NCBI GenBank assembly: GCA_022826155.1
Contig: JAJDVL010000003.1
Coordinates: 1 to 51,273, forward strand
From: Prochlorococcaceae cyanobacterium jk18x22bins.40
Lineage (GTDB): Bacteria > Cyanobacteriota > Cyanobacteriia > PCC-6307 > Cyanobiaceae
Reading direction: 5' to 3'
Length of the DNA stretch: 51,273 bases
Part shown: positions 1 through 8,479 of the stretch, piece by piece
Layout: each line of letters starts with the position of its first letter
Position numbering within the stretch: position 1 is the stretch's first letter
Translations under genes and position numbers: made by a program
Notes under the pieces: generated by a model
What the model saw: only the letters and a program-made list of their open reading frames with translations
What the model was told of the DNA's origin: nothing
Database searches by the model: none

Positions 1-881
1 CCGCTGAGGAATTGGGATTCCAGCGTTTGGGGCCGCTCGGTTTCCATCAGATGGGGATTCCCCATCACGTGACGATAAAGCTGCCGCAGCAGGGTGGCTT
101 TATCCATGGCGCTGTCATTGGCTTGGCGCAGGTAGCGGGGCTGGACCCGCTCGCCTACGCCAAAGCCACCGTAGGGACTGCTGTTAAGGGGAACGGACTG
201 GGAACCTGTGGTGACCCGGGCAAAGTTGGAAAGCTTAGGCAGAGGCCGCCCCTGGCTGGGCAGGGGAATGGCATAACTGGGGTAGCCCAGCAACTCGGCC
301 ATGGTGCGGCTGCTGCGACCCATGGAGAAGTCACTGGCGGCAGCGCCGCCAGTGAGGCGGAAGGTCTTGTTAAAGGTATCCTGGGCAAAGCCCACCAAGC
401 TGTTGATGGAGCGCAGGTAGGGGACAGTATCCTCCCCAAAAGCTTCCTGGTACTCGTCACTATTGACGTAGCTGCTGATTTCCGCTGCATAGCCCTCCTC
501 CCGCAGCAGCTTCACGTGGGTGCTCACTTCCGCCTCACTGGCTGGGGGGCGACCCAGGAAATGCTTGTAGTTGAGCTCCACAAAACGGTGGGGGCTGGTG
601 GAATCCAGGAAGAGCCGCCCATAGGCACTGGATTGTCCCAGGGCCTCTACAAAGCCCTTCACCGTCAAGTTACCCTGGCGCAACTGGGACTCGGCGGTGC
701 TGACGCGATCCACCTCAAACAGGCCAATTCCGCCAAAGACCTGACGATAAGCGCTGTTGATGACTGCGTCCAGATTATCGCGGCTGGGGCCCAAACGAAT
801 TGGATCAACGTCCAGATCGCGAGCCACGCCAAAAGAATACTTCTGGGTGCGTTGATCAGAAAGGCTGGTGAGAGAACTCAT
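1..881 (-). CDS. Phycobilisome rod linker with two linker domains (partial, cut by window edge)
   Basis: Structural linker that would organise phycoerythrin hexamers in the phycobilisome rod on the thylakoid surface. The reverse strand reads without a stop from an ATG at 881 to the window edge, giving about 293 residues. A first PBS linker domain (Pfam PBS_linker_poly type) spans about residues 15-180, with family motifs such as ELNYKHFLGRPP and EEGYAAEISSYVNSDEYQ. A Gly/Pro-rich spacer follows. From about residue 255 a second domain begins (ATLLRQLYRHVMGNPHLME), so the intact protein should be over 450 residues with two linker domains. It lies 55 bp downstream of the CpeC-type linker and is probably cotranscribed with cpeBA. 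I do not assign a symbol because several cyanobacterial rod linkers share this layout. The family call is firm; the exact rod position is unknown. Confidence 0.88.
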   Translation of the reverse strand, partial: MSSLTSLSDQRTQKYSFGVARDLDVDPIRLGPSRDNLDAVINSAYRQVFGGIGLFEVDRVSTAESQLRQGNLTVKGFVEALGQSSAYGRLFLDSTSPHRFVELNYKHFLGRPPASEAEVSTHVKLLREEGYAAEISSYVNSDEYQEAFGEDTVPYLRSINSLVGFAQDTFNKTFRLTGGAAASDFSMGRSSRTMAELLGYPSYAIPLPSQGRPLPKLSNFARVTTGSQSVPLNSSPYGGFGVGERVQPRYLRQANDSAMDKATLLRQLYRHVMGNPHLMETERPQTLESQFLS

Positions 882-936
882 GGGGGCAAGTGGATAGGAG
901 AAGGGATTTAGGGATTTTGGTGCAAAAATAAGGAAG

Positions 937-1815
937 TCAACTCACAGGTGTAATACTGGCAATCTTTCCGCGCTCCTTATGGATGCGCTGGAACTGCTGG
1001 GAGAGCTTGGCAAAGGGCACATAGAAAACCTGATTGCTCTTGCGATAGCGGGAGATTCTGGCCACACCCGGGGCATCGTAGCCCGTGACCTCCACACGAA
1101 ACACCTTGCCCTCGTCACTTGCGCCAACACCAAGGCGGGACCGGGGTTCAGTGGGTCGCGTTGTGGGACGGAAGGCAAACCCTTGACTATTCATGCCTGA
1201 AGGGGCCACAACCGGCAGGGGCTGATTTAGATAAGCTGCCCGGCCCAACTTTGAGTTGATGCCTGACAAATCTCCCTTAAGGTCGCTGCTGGAAGCGCCA
1301 CGGATGAGCTGGAACATCCAGGTGAACTCCCGCATACTCTTTCCTGGTCCGGACTTCCAACCATGGAGATAGGGAACCGTATCCTCCCCAAAGCGTTGCT
1401 GGTATTCGTTGCTATCGATAAAGGAGTCAATGTCTGCATCGTAGCCCTGACGATCCAGGCGGTTGGCGTGCTCACGCATCTCTGCAAAAGAGTCAGGGGA
1501 GCGGCCCAATAAGTGTTTAAAGGTTAGCTCAATGTAGCGATATCGATTACAAGAATCGAAGAAGCGGCTGCGATAGAGATCACTCTTGGCCACGGTGCGC
1601 ACAAACTCGCGCATGCTGATGCGACCCAGCTTAAACTGTGATTCAGCGACAGTCTGTCGCTCGCTCTCCATGACATAGGAATTGCCAAGCACCTGTCGAT
1701 AAGCAGCAGAGAGGAGGTTTTCACGCTCTTCGTTGCTGCTGGCCTGGTACTGTTGTTGAGGTGGAGTCGATTCGAAGCGTTCGACGCCAAGAAGGGAGGC
1801 TGGACCAAAGGTCAT
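937..1815 (-). CDS. cpeC: Phycoerythrin-associated rod linker polypeptide, CpeC-type
   Basis: A 292-residue rod linker. The N-terminal PBS linker domain (about residues 25-165) carries SAAYRQVLGNSYVMESER and IELTFKHLLGRSPDSFAEM. The C-terminal CpcD-like domain (about residues 235-290) has KVFRVEVTGYDAPGVARIS and ends KERGKIASITPVS. This N-linker plus C-CpcD layout and length match the CpeC/CpeD linkers that join phycoerythrin hexamers. The N-terminus (MTFGPASLLGVERFE) resembles CpeC as I remember it. It lies 164 bp downstream of cpeA and upstream of a second linker on the same strand, consistent with one cpe operon. CpeC versus CpeD is not certain. Confidence 0.87.
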   Translation of the reverse strand: MTFGPASLLGVERFESTPPQQQYQASSNEERENLLSAAYRQVLGNSYVMESERQTVAESQFKLGRISMREFVRTVAKSDLYRSRFFDSCNRYRYIELTFKHLLGRSPDSFAEMREHANRLDRQGYDADIDSFIDSNEYQQRFGEDTVPYLHGWKSGPGKSMREFTWMFQLIRGASSSDLKGDLSGINSKLGRAAYLNQPLPVVAPSGMNSQGFAFRPTTRPTEPRSRLGVGASDEGKVFRVEVTGYDAPGVARISRYRKSNQVFYVPFAKLSQQFQRIHKERGKIASITPVS

Positions 1816-1979
1816 GGAAGGAGAGCCGTGATTGTGAGAGCGGAAGCTTGCCGCTTTAAGGGCAGTGGTGAAAGTCTAAGGCTTTAAGTTTTGGCGCCAC
1901 AGAGAACATGGCTAAATTGTTACGAAACTTGGGGGACGCTAGGCTTGCCCCCCCAAGTTTCGCCCCTTGGCGGCTGAAA

Positions 1980-2477
1980 TCAGCCCAAGGAATTGGCCAC
2001 GTAGTCGAGAGCAGCGTTGTACTCTGCCAGGGCCTGGGCGCTCATGTCACGGGGAGCGCAGCCGCGGTTGCGCAGGGTGTTGAGTCCATAGACATAGGTG
2101 GCGGCGTCAATGCTGAGGGCTGCATAGACCTCCTTGGCGCCGTTGATGGCCAGTTCATCAAGAGGTCCAGTGCCACCGGTGACCAAGGCGTAGTTGATCA
2201 GACGCAGGTAGTGAACAAAGTCACGCTTGCACTTGTCCTTACCCTCGGTGTCGCAGACCCGGGGCTGACGGCCCAGGTTGCCTTGGGGGTTGACCTTATA
2301 GACCGCGTCAACCGCTTCTTGGGCCACGGCGTCGTAGTTGGCGGCCAGCTTTTCGGCAGCTTCCATGCGGGCAGCGGCACGCTCCAGGGAGCCACGGACG
2401 GACTCCAGGTCGGAAGCGCTGGGGAAACGAGCAGCGTTATCTGCTGCTGCAATCACTGTGGTGATGGTGGATTTCAT
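1980..2477 (-). CDS. cpeA: Phycoerythrin I alpha subunit
   Basis: Light-harvesting biliprotein alpha chain of 165 residues, close to the usual 164 for CpeA. The N-terminus [20 protein letters not shown] and the C-terminal block [19 protein letters not shown] are diagnostic of phycoerythrin I alpha. Candidate bilin-attachment cysteines lie at about residue 82 (GKDKCKRDF) and about 139 (NRGCAPRD), the two expected sites. It follows cpeB by 54 bp on the same strand, the classical cpeBA order, with the linker genes downstream. No defect is visible. Confidence 0.96.
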   Translation of the reverse strand: MKSTITTVIAAADNAARFPSASDLESVRGSLERAAARMEAAEKLAANYDAVAQEAVDAVYKVNPQGNLGRQPRVCDTEGKDKCKRDFVHYLRLINYALVTGGTGPLDELAINGAKEVYAALSIDAATYVYGLNTLRNRGCAPRDMSAQALAEYNAALDYVANSLG

Positions 2478-2531
2478 TGCAAAAGCGTAGGAAAGGTTGT
2501 GAGCGTCGGAAATGTGGCTGTGGCAGTGCCT

Positions 2532-3134
<603 letters not shown>

Positions 3135-3226
3135 TTAGAAGCAGCGGGGCTGGCTTCAGGGAACGTGAAGTGTTTATCTCAGGCCTTCCCCCAAGGGTCG
3201 GCTGCTTATCCAAGGCTACATAAAAA

Positions 3227-3249
3227 GTTACCGAAATAAAATCGTTACC
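3227..3249 (-). promoter_or_regulatory. Putative cpe promoter region with repeated GTTACC sites
   Basis: The locally AT-rich stretch about 130-160 bp upstream of cpeB contains two direct GTTACC hexamers starting at 3227 and 3244, 17 bp apart (GGTAAC on the transcribed strand). Their position fits activator sites or a -35-proximal element for the cpe operon. I cannot place a convincing -10/-35 pair with confidence. Confidence 0.25.
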
Positions 3250-3290
3250 CTTTCGCAAGGAAATTGTCACGTAAGGGTGTCTCCCACACG

Positions 3291-3638
3291 TCACCGAGCC
3301 GCCAAGACCATCAACCAGGCAGGAAGACTGACCACGCCTGCGGCCACCACAATGGCCACAGGGCCCAAAAGGCCAGCGACCAGGGCAACGGGAACGGTTG
3401 CGGTCCCCAGCAGGACCATCAGCCAACGGGCCATGCGGGAATGCCCCAGCCCTTGCAACCGCCAAGTGGCTCCAGCCAGGGGAAGTCCAGCCACAGCAGT
3501 GGGCCAGAGGGACAACCATGCCGTCAGCGGTGGGATCTGTTGACGCAGAAGGGCGCTCAAAAGAATGCCGGCTGGCAACCAGCCCAGGGCCAGCGCCAGT
3601 GGCAACAGTTTGGATGCCACAGCAAGAAGAGAGGTCAC
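3291..3638 (-). CDS. Small hydrophobic membrane protein, unknown function
   Basis: A 115-residue protein made almost entirely of hydrophobic segments, probably three to four transmembrane helices (around residues 10-30, 40-57, 70-92 and 93-112). No catalytic motif is visible. Its start overlaps the stop of the upstream GDSL esterase gene by 4 bp (ATGA type), which suggests translational coupling and supports it being real. I do not recognise the family. Confidence 0.55.
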   Translation of the reverse strand: MTSLLAVASKLLPLALALGWLPAGILLSALLRQQIPPLTAWLSLWPTAVAGLPLAGATWRLQGLGHSRMARWLMVLLGTATVPVALVAGLLGPVAIVVAAGVVSLPAWLMVLAAR

Positions 3639-4900
3639 CGCAGGTCCGAAGAGCCTGGTCCAGGCTTGGGCACGGTGTGCTGATCCACCTGGGCCGAGGC
3701 AGAAATGGTGGCAATCACCAGGTCGGCCAAAATCCTGTTGGCTGCACCACTGGGGTGAACGTTATCGGCAAACAGGTAGGTTGCATTGGCGCTTGGCCCA
3801 TAGGCATAGGGATAGCCATACCCATCGTGAGCAGCTCCACAGGCATCATTGAAAAATGGCAGCTCAGAAAAGCCTGAACCAAAGACAGATGTCTGGCGAC
3901 ACGCCGCTTGGGTGATATTTGTAAATCCATGGTGCTCCGGATCCTTCACAATGCCCTTAACAAATCTATGAACATCAATGGCAATAATTCCATGATCCAG
4001 CTCTTTCAGGCCGTCAACAAGCGTCTGATTAAACTCATCAACACCATGATCATTGATAAAAGTGCTGATACTTTCCAGCTTGGGATCGTCTGAAACCAAA
4101 TTCATAATTAGATCCTCAAGACTAGCCGGAGGATTGGACAATGCTTCAGAAATTTGCCTGACACCAGGAGTGAGACCCAGGGGAGGCATATTGAGAATTA
4201 CAATAGTCTCTGCACCTTGATCCTGCAAGAATTTGATTTGCTGTAAGTAGTCTCGTGCTGCTCTTCTTGAGCGCCTGCTCAGGTTGTTTAATTGATTAGA
4301 GAGCACATGGACACTGTCTGTGACGGCAGACGGGGATCCCAGGGCCAAAGCTTGCCCTACTGCCGTCAAAGATCCCTCAGGCCCTACAAGGGTAAGATCA
4401 TTGGAGCCACCCCATAGAATGTAAAGCGAATCCGGATCAGCGCCTCCATGGTCTGCCAGATGCCTCATTATCTGGCTTTGCGCCGAGCCTTGTTGGTTGC
4501 ATCCTTGGGTTGAGTCGGGCTCTGTGCTGATGCAAGCACCACCCATGGCATAATTTGTCCCTCCCTTCTCCAAAGATCGATACTTCCCTGGTCCTCCGTA
4601 AAATTTCTCAATGTACTGGGTCCAGACCCAGTCTGGATTGGTGGAGAAATTTGTGCCTTCAGGATATTGAAGCCGGGGCGGCGCCTGTCGGTTCTGCAGG
4701 TCTGCCGCATTGCCCGGATCACTCAGACTATCACCAAACACAACCACGGCATTAAAGGGTTGCGCCTGGGCAGCACCAGCCAGACTCCAAAGCGTCGTCA
4801 GCAAAGTCGTGCCCCAGCAACTGAATCCCCTCAACCCACCATTGGTCAACTGCTGACAGTCTAAGGCCGTAGGGCATGGCGCTGGGCAGGTCTTGCGCAT
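3635..4900 (-). CDS. Secreted GDSL-family (SGNH) esterase/lipase
   Basis: Serine esterase or lipase of the SGNH superfamily, 421 residues. Block I is AVVVFGDSLSDPGNAADLQ, with the nucleophile Ser in GDSL, near residue 57. GGTNYAMGGA is the Gly block and WGGSNDLTL supplies the Asn block. The C-terminal DNVHPSGAANRILADLV supplies the catalytic Asp/His. A hydrophobic stretch ending in GAAQAQ at about residues 28-47 looks like a signal peptide, preceded by a longer than usual N-terminus, so a later start is possible. The product is probably periplasmic or exported; the substrate cannot be inferred. It is coupled to the small membrane protein downstream. Confidence 0.85.
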   Translation of the reverse strand: MRKTCPAPCPTALDCQQLTNGGLRGFSCWGTTLLTTLWSLAGAAQAQPFNAVVVFGDSLSDPGNAADLQNRQAPPRLQYPEGTNFSTNPDWVWTQYIEKFYGGPGKYRSLEKGGTNYAMGGACISTEPDSTQGCNQQGSAQSQIMRHLADHGGADPDSLYILWGGSNDLTLVGPEGSLTAVGQALALGSPSAVTDSVHVLSNQLNNLSRRSRRAARDYLQQIKFLQDQGAETIVILNMPPLGLTPGVRQISEALSNPPASLEDLIMNLVSDDPKLESISTFINDHGVDEFNQTLVDGLKELDHGIIAIDVHRFVKGIVKDPEHHGFTNITQAACRQTSVFGSGFSELPFFNDACGAAHDGYGYPYAYGPSANATYLFADNVHPSGAANRILADLVIATISASAQVDQHTVPKPGPGSSDLR

Positions 4901-4922
4901 TCGGTCAAGGATCTGCTATAGA
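4893..4922 (+). promoter_or_regulatory. Probable sigma-70 type promoter for tRNA-Ala
   Basis: TTGCGC at 4893-4898 and TATAGA at 4917-4922 are separated by 18 bp, with TGC just before the -10. The element ends 46 bp before the tRNA on the same strand. It overlaps the first codons of the divergent esterase gene as called here, a hint that the esterase may start further inside. Confidence 0.45.
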
Positions 4923-4968
4923 TTTTCCTTAACGGGTCACCTGGGGAGTTCTCCCCAAGCATCCCACC

Positions 4969-5041
4969 GGGGCCATAGCTCAGTTGGTAGAGCACCTGCA
5001 TGGCATGCAGGGGGTCAGGAGTTCGAGTCTCCTTGGCTCCA
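4969..5041 (+). tRNA. tRNA-Ala (anticodon GGC)
   Basis: A 73-nt cloverleaf. The acceptor stem GGGGCCA pairs with TGGCTCC (one G-T wobble) and the discriminator is A. The D arm is AGCTCAGTTGGTAGAGC, the anticodon stem CCTGC/GCAGG encloses ATGGCAT (anticodon GGC), and the T arm contains GTTCGAGTC. It reads GCC/GCU alanine codons. CCA is not encoded. Confidence 0.96.
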
Positions 5042-5090
5042 TTCACCACCGTCACCACCCAGCCAGGCTTGCCGTGGTGGGTGGGGCGTC

Positions 5091-6641
5091 TCATGGACTG
5101 GCGGGCTGATGCATGGGGCGGCGGCTGAGCGCCAACAGCAGGCCGGAGATCATGAGAGGCCAGTCCCCCACACGGCTATAGGGGGTGAGCGCTGTGCCCA
5201 GGGGAACGTCCCAGACGGTAGCGGCAACCACAGTGGGATCCAGTTGCGCTGTGATTTTCCCTTGACTGTCGATGAGGGCTGTGGGTCCGGTGTTGCTGAC
5301 CACCACCAGCCAACGGCCGTTTTCGATAGCCCGTTGCTGAGCGAGGGCCAGAAACTGCTGGTGCAACAGCCTGGGATAGGGATCCAGATTGGCCACAGCC
5401 AGCAGCAGTTGAGCCCCGTCATGGGTAGCCTTCGCCAACCCGTGGGCCTGGCTGATTTCGTAGCAGATGGCCACCCCGGCCCGCCATGGCAAGGGCTTGC
5501 CCTCCAAAAGCCGCTCCGCTGGCCCTGGTTGGAGACCGCCAACCGCAGAAAGGCCGTCATTGGCCAGCAGTCGACGCCACGGAAGCCATTCTCCCAGCAG
5601 CACCAGGCGGTGCTTATCCAAAGCCATGGTGGGATCACGGGCGCCAGCCGGGTACACCAGCAGGCTGCTGCGTAGCCCCCGCTGCTCACGGCGAAACCCG
5701 CCGGTGACCAGTCCAATGCCGTCCAACGCGGGAGGGGATTGATCCAGGGCCAGGGTTCCTTCAGGGAGGAGCAACCATGGCGCTCCCCGTTGAACAGCGC
5801 GGTTCATGGCCAGCGTGAGGCGTCGCTCCAGCGCCACCATGGCCGTCCAGGTGAATTTCTGCCGCGTCGGAATGACCGGTTGTAGCACCCCCATGCGAAT
5901 TGGCGGCCCCTGGATGTCCACCAAGGCCATGAGGCCAAGACCATGGAGTGCAACGACCATTACGGCTCCTCCGGCCAACCAGCGACTGCGCTCACCTGGC
6001 GGAGCCTTGCGGCAACGCCAGAGCCACCAGCCCGCCAACACCTGAACAGCCGCCAATAAGCCTGGCCCTGCCAAGCTGCCGAGACCAGCCAGGGCACGAT
6101 CATGGGGCGCCGCCACGGTACTCAGTCCCAGCCAGAACAGGGGACCATGGGCCAGCAGCACCTCACCGCATCCCCACAGCAGGGCCATGGTCAATGCACC
6201 GCGGCACCCTGGCAACGGATAAAAGCGCGCCAGCCACCACCAAAGGCCCACAACCAGCGACCCGCCGCCACCCACCAGCAACCAGAGCAGCACGGTGAGC
6301 GGACGGCTCAACAGGTTGGGGACGCCCAGCCAGTCCAGAGGATGAAGCCAAAGCAGCCAGATGTGGCTCGCGAGTAGAGCAGCCCCACCCCAACCAGCCG
6401 CCGGCATCAGGCCTTGGGCAATAGAGCGGCGACTCACGGCTTCCCAGAGGGGAACCAGGGTCAACCACAGCAGCGGAGGCGCCCCCCAAGGGACCACACT
6501 GAGCCCAGCCAGCGCCCCGGCAACACTGGCCAGGACAAGGGAGACCCATGGGTGAACCAGGGCCGCCCTTAACGTCGTAAGGTGTCTTGCCATGCTGGCC
6601 TGGGTTGCATGCATCCGTTCAGCCCGAGTCAATGTAGACAA
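5091..6641 (-). CDS. lnt: Apolipoprotein N-acyltransferase
   Basis: Inner-membrane enzyme transferring a third acyl chain to the N-terminal Cys of lipoproteins. It has 516 residues, typical for Lnt. The N-terminal half carries several transmembrane helices (about residues 30-250). The C-terminal half is a nitrilase-like domain with the Glu-Lys-Cys triad: Glu in LLLPEGTLAL, Lys in ALDKHRLVLLGEW and Cys in GVAICYEISQA. NTGPTALIDSQGKI follows near the end. Internal ATGs at residues 11 and 18 are alternative starts. It is transcribed towards tRNA-Ala but on the opposite strand. Confidence 0.92.
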   Translation of the reverse strand: MSTLTRAERMHATQASMARHLTTLRAALVHPWVSLVLASVAGALAGLSVVPWGAPPLLWLTLVPLWEAVSRRSIAQGLMPAAGWGGAALLASHIWLLWLHPLDWLGVPNLLSRPLTVLLWLLVGGGGSLVVGLWWWLARFYPLPGCRGALTMALLWGCGEVLLAHGPLFWLGLSTVAAPHDRALAGLGSLAGPGLLAAVQVLAGWWLWRCRKAPPGERSRWLAGGAVMVVALHGLGLMALVDIQGPPIRMGVLQPVIPTRQKFTWTAMVALERRLTLAMNRAVQRGAPWLLLPEGTLALDQSPPALDGIGLVTGGFRREQRGLRSSLLVYPAGARDPTMALDKHRLVLLGEWLPWRRLLANDGLSAVGGLQPGPAERLLEGKPLPWRAGVAICYEISQAHGLAKATHDGAQLLLAVANLDPYPRLLHQQFLALAQQRAIENGRWLVVVSNTGPTALIDSQGKITAQLDPTVVAATVWDVPLGTALTPYSRVGDWPLMISGLLLALSRRPMHQPASP

Positions 6642-6700
6642 ACGCCCCCAGCGCCCATGGTTCCCTGCGGTTGAGCCGTACCCCGTCTTTCGGCAGGGTG

Positions 6701-6717
6701 GTCCGTACAGTACGGAC
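6701..6717. promoter_or_regulatory. Perfect 17-bp palindromic operator-like site upstream of lnt
   Basis: GTCCGTA-CAG-TACGGAC has perfect 7-bp arms around 3 bp. It lies 60 bp upstream of the called lnt start, in the 270-bp divergent region shared with the cyAbrB gene. The shape suits a dimeric repressor. It does not match the cyanobacterial LexA box pattern well. The function is inferred from position only. Confidence 0.35.
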
Positions 6718-6911
6718 AGGGGGCTTTTGTCACGAGAATAAGCGCCATGGTTGTCCGTTTCCTTATGGCCATCGCCAGGGGTCTGGTGGATGCTTGATCA
6801 ACTACTGAACCCATGCTGTTGGCAATCTCAACTATCTTCTCACAGTTCAGATGGCATCAACACTAAGACGATTATGTTAGGATATGAAGTGTACCCATCG
6901 AGTGTCTAAAC

Positions 6912-7700
6912 ATGCTTCGAGGTCCTGAACTGCTGTCCAAGGTCAAAGAGCTGGGTTCTATGCCCAAATCAGAGGTGGTGCGGGCATGTGGCTACGTTAG
7001 TCCCCGTAAGGACGGCTCTCAGCGTCTAAACTACACGGCCTTCTACGAGGCACTGCTGGAAGCCAAGGGGATGAGCTTCGGTGGCGCTGGGGAAAGCGCT
7101 AGCCGTAGAGATTCAGTAGGCCGCAAGCTCAGCTACATTGCCAAGGTGCATTTCAATGGCAACTTGCTCGTCGGCAAGGCCTACACCTCTGTGCTGGGGT
7201 TAAAGCCAGGAGATGAGTTTGACATCAAGCTGGAACGGAAAGGTATTCGTCTTATCCCCAAGCATCGCTCAGAAGACATGATGGCAGATGCATCTGTCTC
7301 TGGGGAAGCACCGGAGGAACCGTCCGCTGCCGCTCCCGTATCTCCCACTCCACTCCCGGAACTGGAGACAACAGCCCCTGTTGCTGCCCAGGATGCTCCG
7401 GTGGCTTCTCCAGCGGCACCTCCAGCACCTCCCGTTGCCCCCGCGCCAATGCCAACGCCAATCCCGGTTACGCCTCCAGCGCCAGTGGCCGCTCCGGCTG
7501 CGCCTCCGGCAGCACCTGGTACTCCTCCCATCCCACAGCCTGCGCCCGTCGCCGCCTCTGCACCGGCCAATCCCCCCAGCACCGTTCCACAGCAGGTCGC
7601 ACCCAAGCCCGCATCTCAGGCATCCTCCCCTGTGGATTCCTGGGAAGACTCCTTGCGCAAGCTGGACCAATCCTCCCGTCCAGAGCGTTGGGATGCCTGA
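6912..7700 (+). CDS. cyAbrB-family DNA-binding regulator with long Pro/Ala-rich C-terminal tail
   Basis: Cyanobacterial AbrB-type transcription factor; the family tunes carbon/nitrogen and photosynthesis genes. The N-terminal cyAbrB region covers about residues 1-118: MLRGPELLSKVKELGSMPK, then GRKLSYIAKVHFNGNLLVG, then LKPGDEFDIKLERKGIRLI. This family is normally about 120-150 residues. Here a further ~140 residues follow, dominated by Pro, Ala and Val, ending in the charged segment SWEDSLRKLDQSSRPERWDA. The tail looks disordered and may be a linker to the terminal helix. The gene is monocistronic and ends 8 bp before a strong hairpin terminator. Confidence 0.88.
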   Translation: MLRGPELLSKVKELGSMPKSEVVRACGYVSPRKDGSQRLNYTAFYEALLEAKGMSFGGAGESASRRDSVGRKLSYIAKVHFNGNLLVGKAYTSVLGLKPGDEFDIKLERKGIRLIPKHRSEDMMADASVSGEAPEEPSAAAPVSPTPLPELETTAPVAAQDAPVASPAAPPAPPVAPAPMPTPIPVTPPAPVAAPAAPPAAPGTPPIPQPAPVAASAPANPPSTVPQQVAPKPASQASSPVDSWEDSLRKLDQSSRPERWDA

Positions 7701-7708
7701 TGCAAGCC

Positions 7709-7737
7709 AGCAATCCCCGGCCATACCGGGGATTGCT
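7709..7737 (+). terminator. Strong hairpin terminator after cyAbrB gene
   Basis: A perfect 12-bp stem (agcaatccccgg / ccggggattgct) with a 5-nt loop starts 8 bp after the cyAbrB stop codon. Only a short pyrimidine run (ctt) follows, so it may be bidirectional, or stabilising rather than strictly intrinsic. Confidence 0.65.
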
Positions 7738-7802
7738 CTTGTCCATGGGCCAGGTTGTTTCCTGCTGGTGAAGAACCTGATTTCCGAGTCACAGAGCTTG
7801 GC

Positions 7803-8081
7803 TCACCGAATGCGGTCAATAGCTTTTGCCAAGTTGAAATCTTTCTCGGTTAGCCCACCGACATCATGGGTTGTGAGCAGTACTGTGCAACGCCCCCAGC
7901 CAATCTCCAGGTCAGGATGGTGGCCCTGGTTTTCCGCAAGAGGCGTGATGGCCTGTGCGAAGGCCATGGCATCCACAAAGTTCCTGAACGTTCCACGGAG
8001 AACCAAGTGTTTCCCTTGACGTTGCCAGCCCGTACCCAACTCTTGCAGTTTGGTGTTGATTGCGGCTTCCTCAAGCGCCAT
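7803..8081 (-). CDS. Pterin-4a-carbinolamine dehydratase family protein
   Basis: A 92-residue protein of the PCD/DCoH fold, which dehydrates 4a-hydroxytetrahydropterins. The family motif around the active histidines is visible as ENQGHHPDLEIGWGRCTVLLTTHDVGGL, here split as ENQGHHPDLEI and TTHDVGGLTEKD, with GWQRQGKHLVLRGTFRNF near the N-terminus. In cyanobacteria the physiological role is unclear, since phenylalanine hydroxylase is usually absent; carboxysome-associated homologues also exist. It stands alone between the cyAbrB gene and psbD. Confidence 0.88.
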   Translation of the reverse strand: MALEEAAINTKLQELGTGWQRQGKHLVLRGTFRNFVDAMAFAQAITPLAENQGHHPDLEIGWGRCTVLLTTHDVGGLTEKDFNLAKAIDRIR

Positions 8082-8479
8082 GGCGAGAAGTCCCTAGCTG
8101 GTGTGAGCACATTCAGTATGTCACACACCAGGTTGGAGGCTTGCCAATAAACGATGCCCCTGGCCAGCAGTCCTGACCAGGGGCTCTCGTCGGGTCCGGT
8201 GATCGTCGGAACCTCAGCGATCTGTCACAGCTCGCGTTACTGAAGGCAACGCGAAGACATGTTAAGAGGCTTTCTCCGCAAGCGGCAGACCCTCGACGAT
8301 ACAACTGTGGGACACAAACACCTCCTCCCGATGGGGGATAAGTCTCAGCCGGCGAGGCTTTCGGGATGACCTGAACCTTCTGAGGGGCCCATCATCCCAC
8401 CTGCTGCTGAGTGAACAAAGGTAGCTTACCGGAAAAGCCATAGCTTTGCTTTGCCGTGGGGCCGCCTCCCCGTTGATTT
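8082..8479. other. 398-bp gene-free interval downstream of psbD
   Basis: I see no convincing gene here. The part next to psbD is where psbC normally starts. On the minus strand, GTG GTA ACG CTC TCT overlaps the psbD end as in psbD-psbC pairs, but the frame then runs only about 33 codons to a stop with no CP43-like sequence. I also looked for tRNA, SRP RNA and riboswitch signatures and found none that I can support. Confidence 0.5.
8155..8184 (-). terminator. Hairpin, candidate psbD transcript terminator
   Basis: The inverted repeat GCCCCTGG...CCAGGGGC (8-bp stem, 14-nt loop) lies about 300 bp downstream of the psbD stop. On the minus strand it is followed by ATCGTTTATT, a weak T-rich run. 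Confidence 0.4.

Noticed and set aside
6629..6814. 61-codon minus-strand frame upstream of lnt
   Set aside because: No family similarity, overlaps the palindrome and intergenic region, no ribosome site.
8082..8479. Structured RNA or riboswitch downstream of psbD
   Set aside because: I looked for SRP RNA, tmRNA, tRNA and riboswitch core sequences and found none; only a simple hairpin is supportable.
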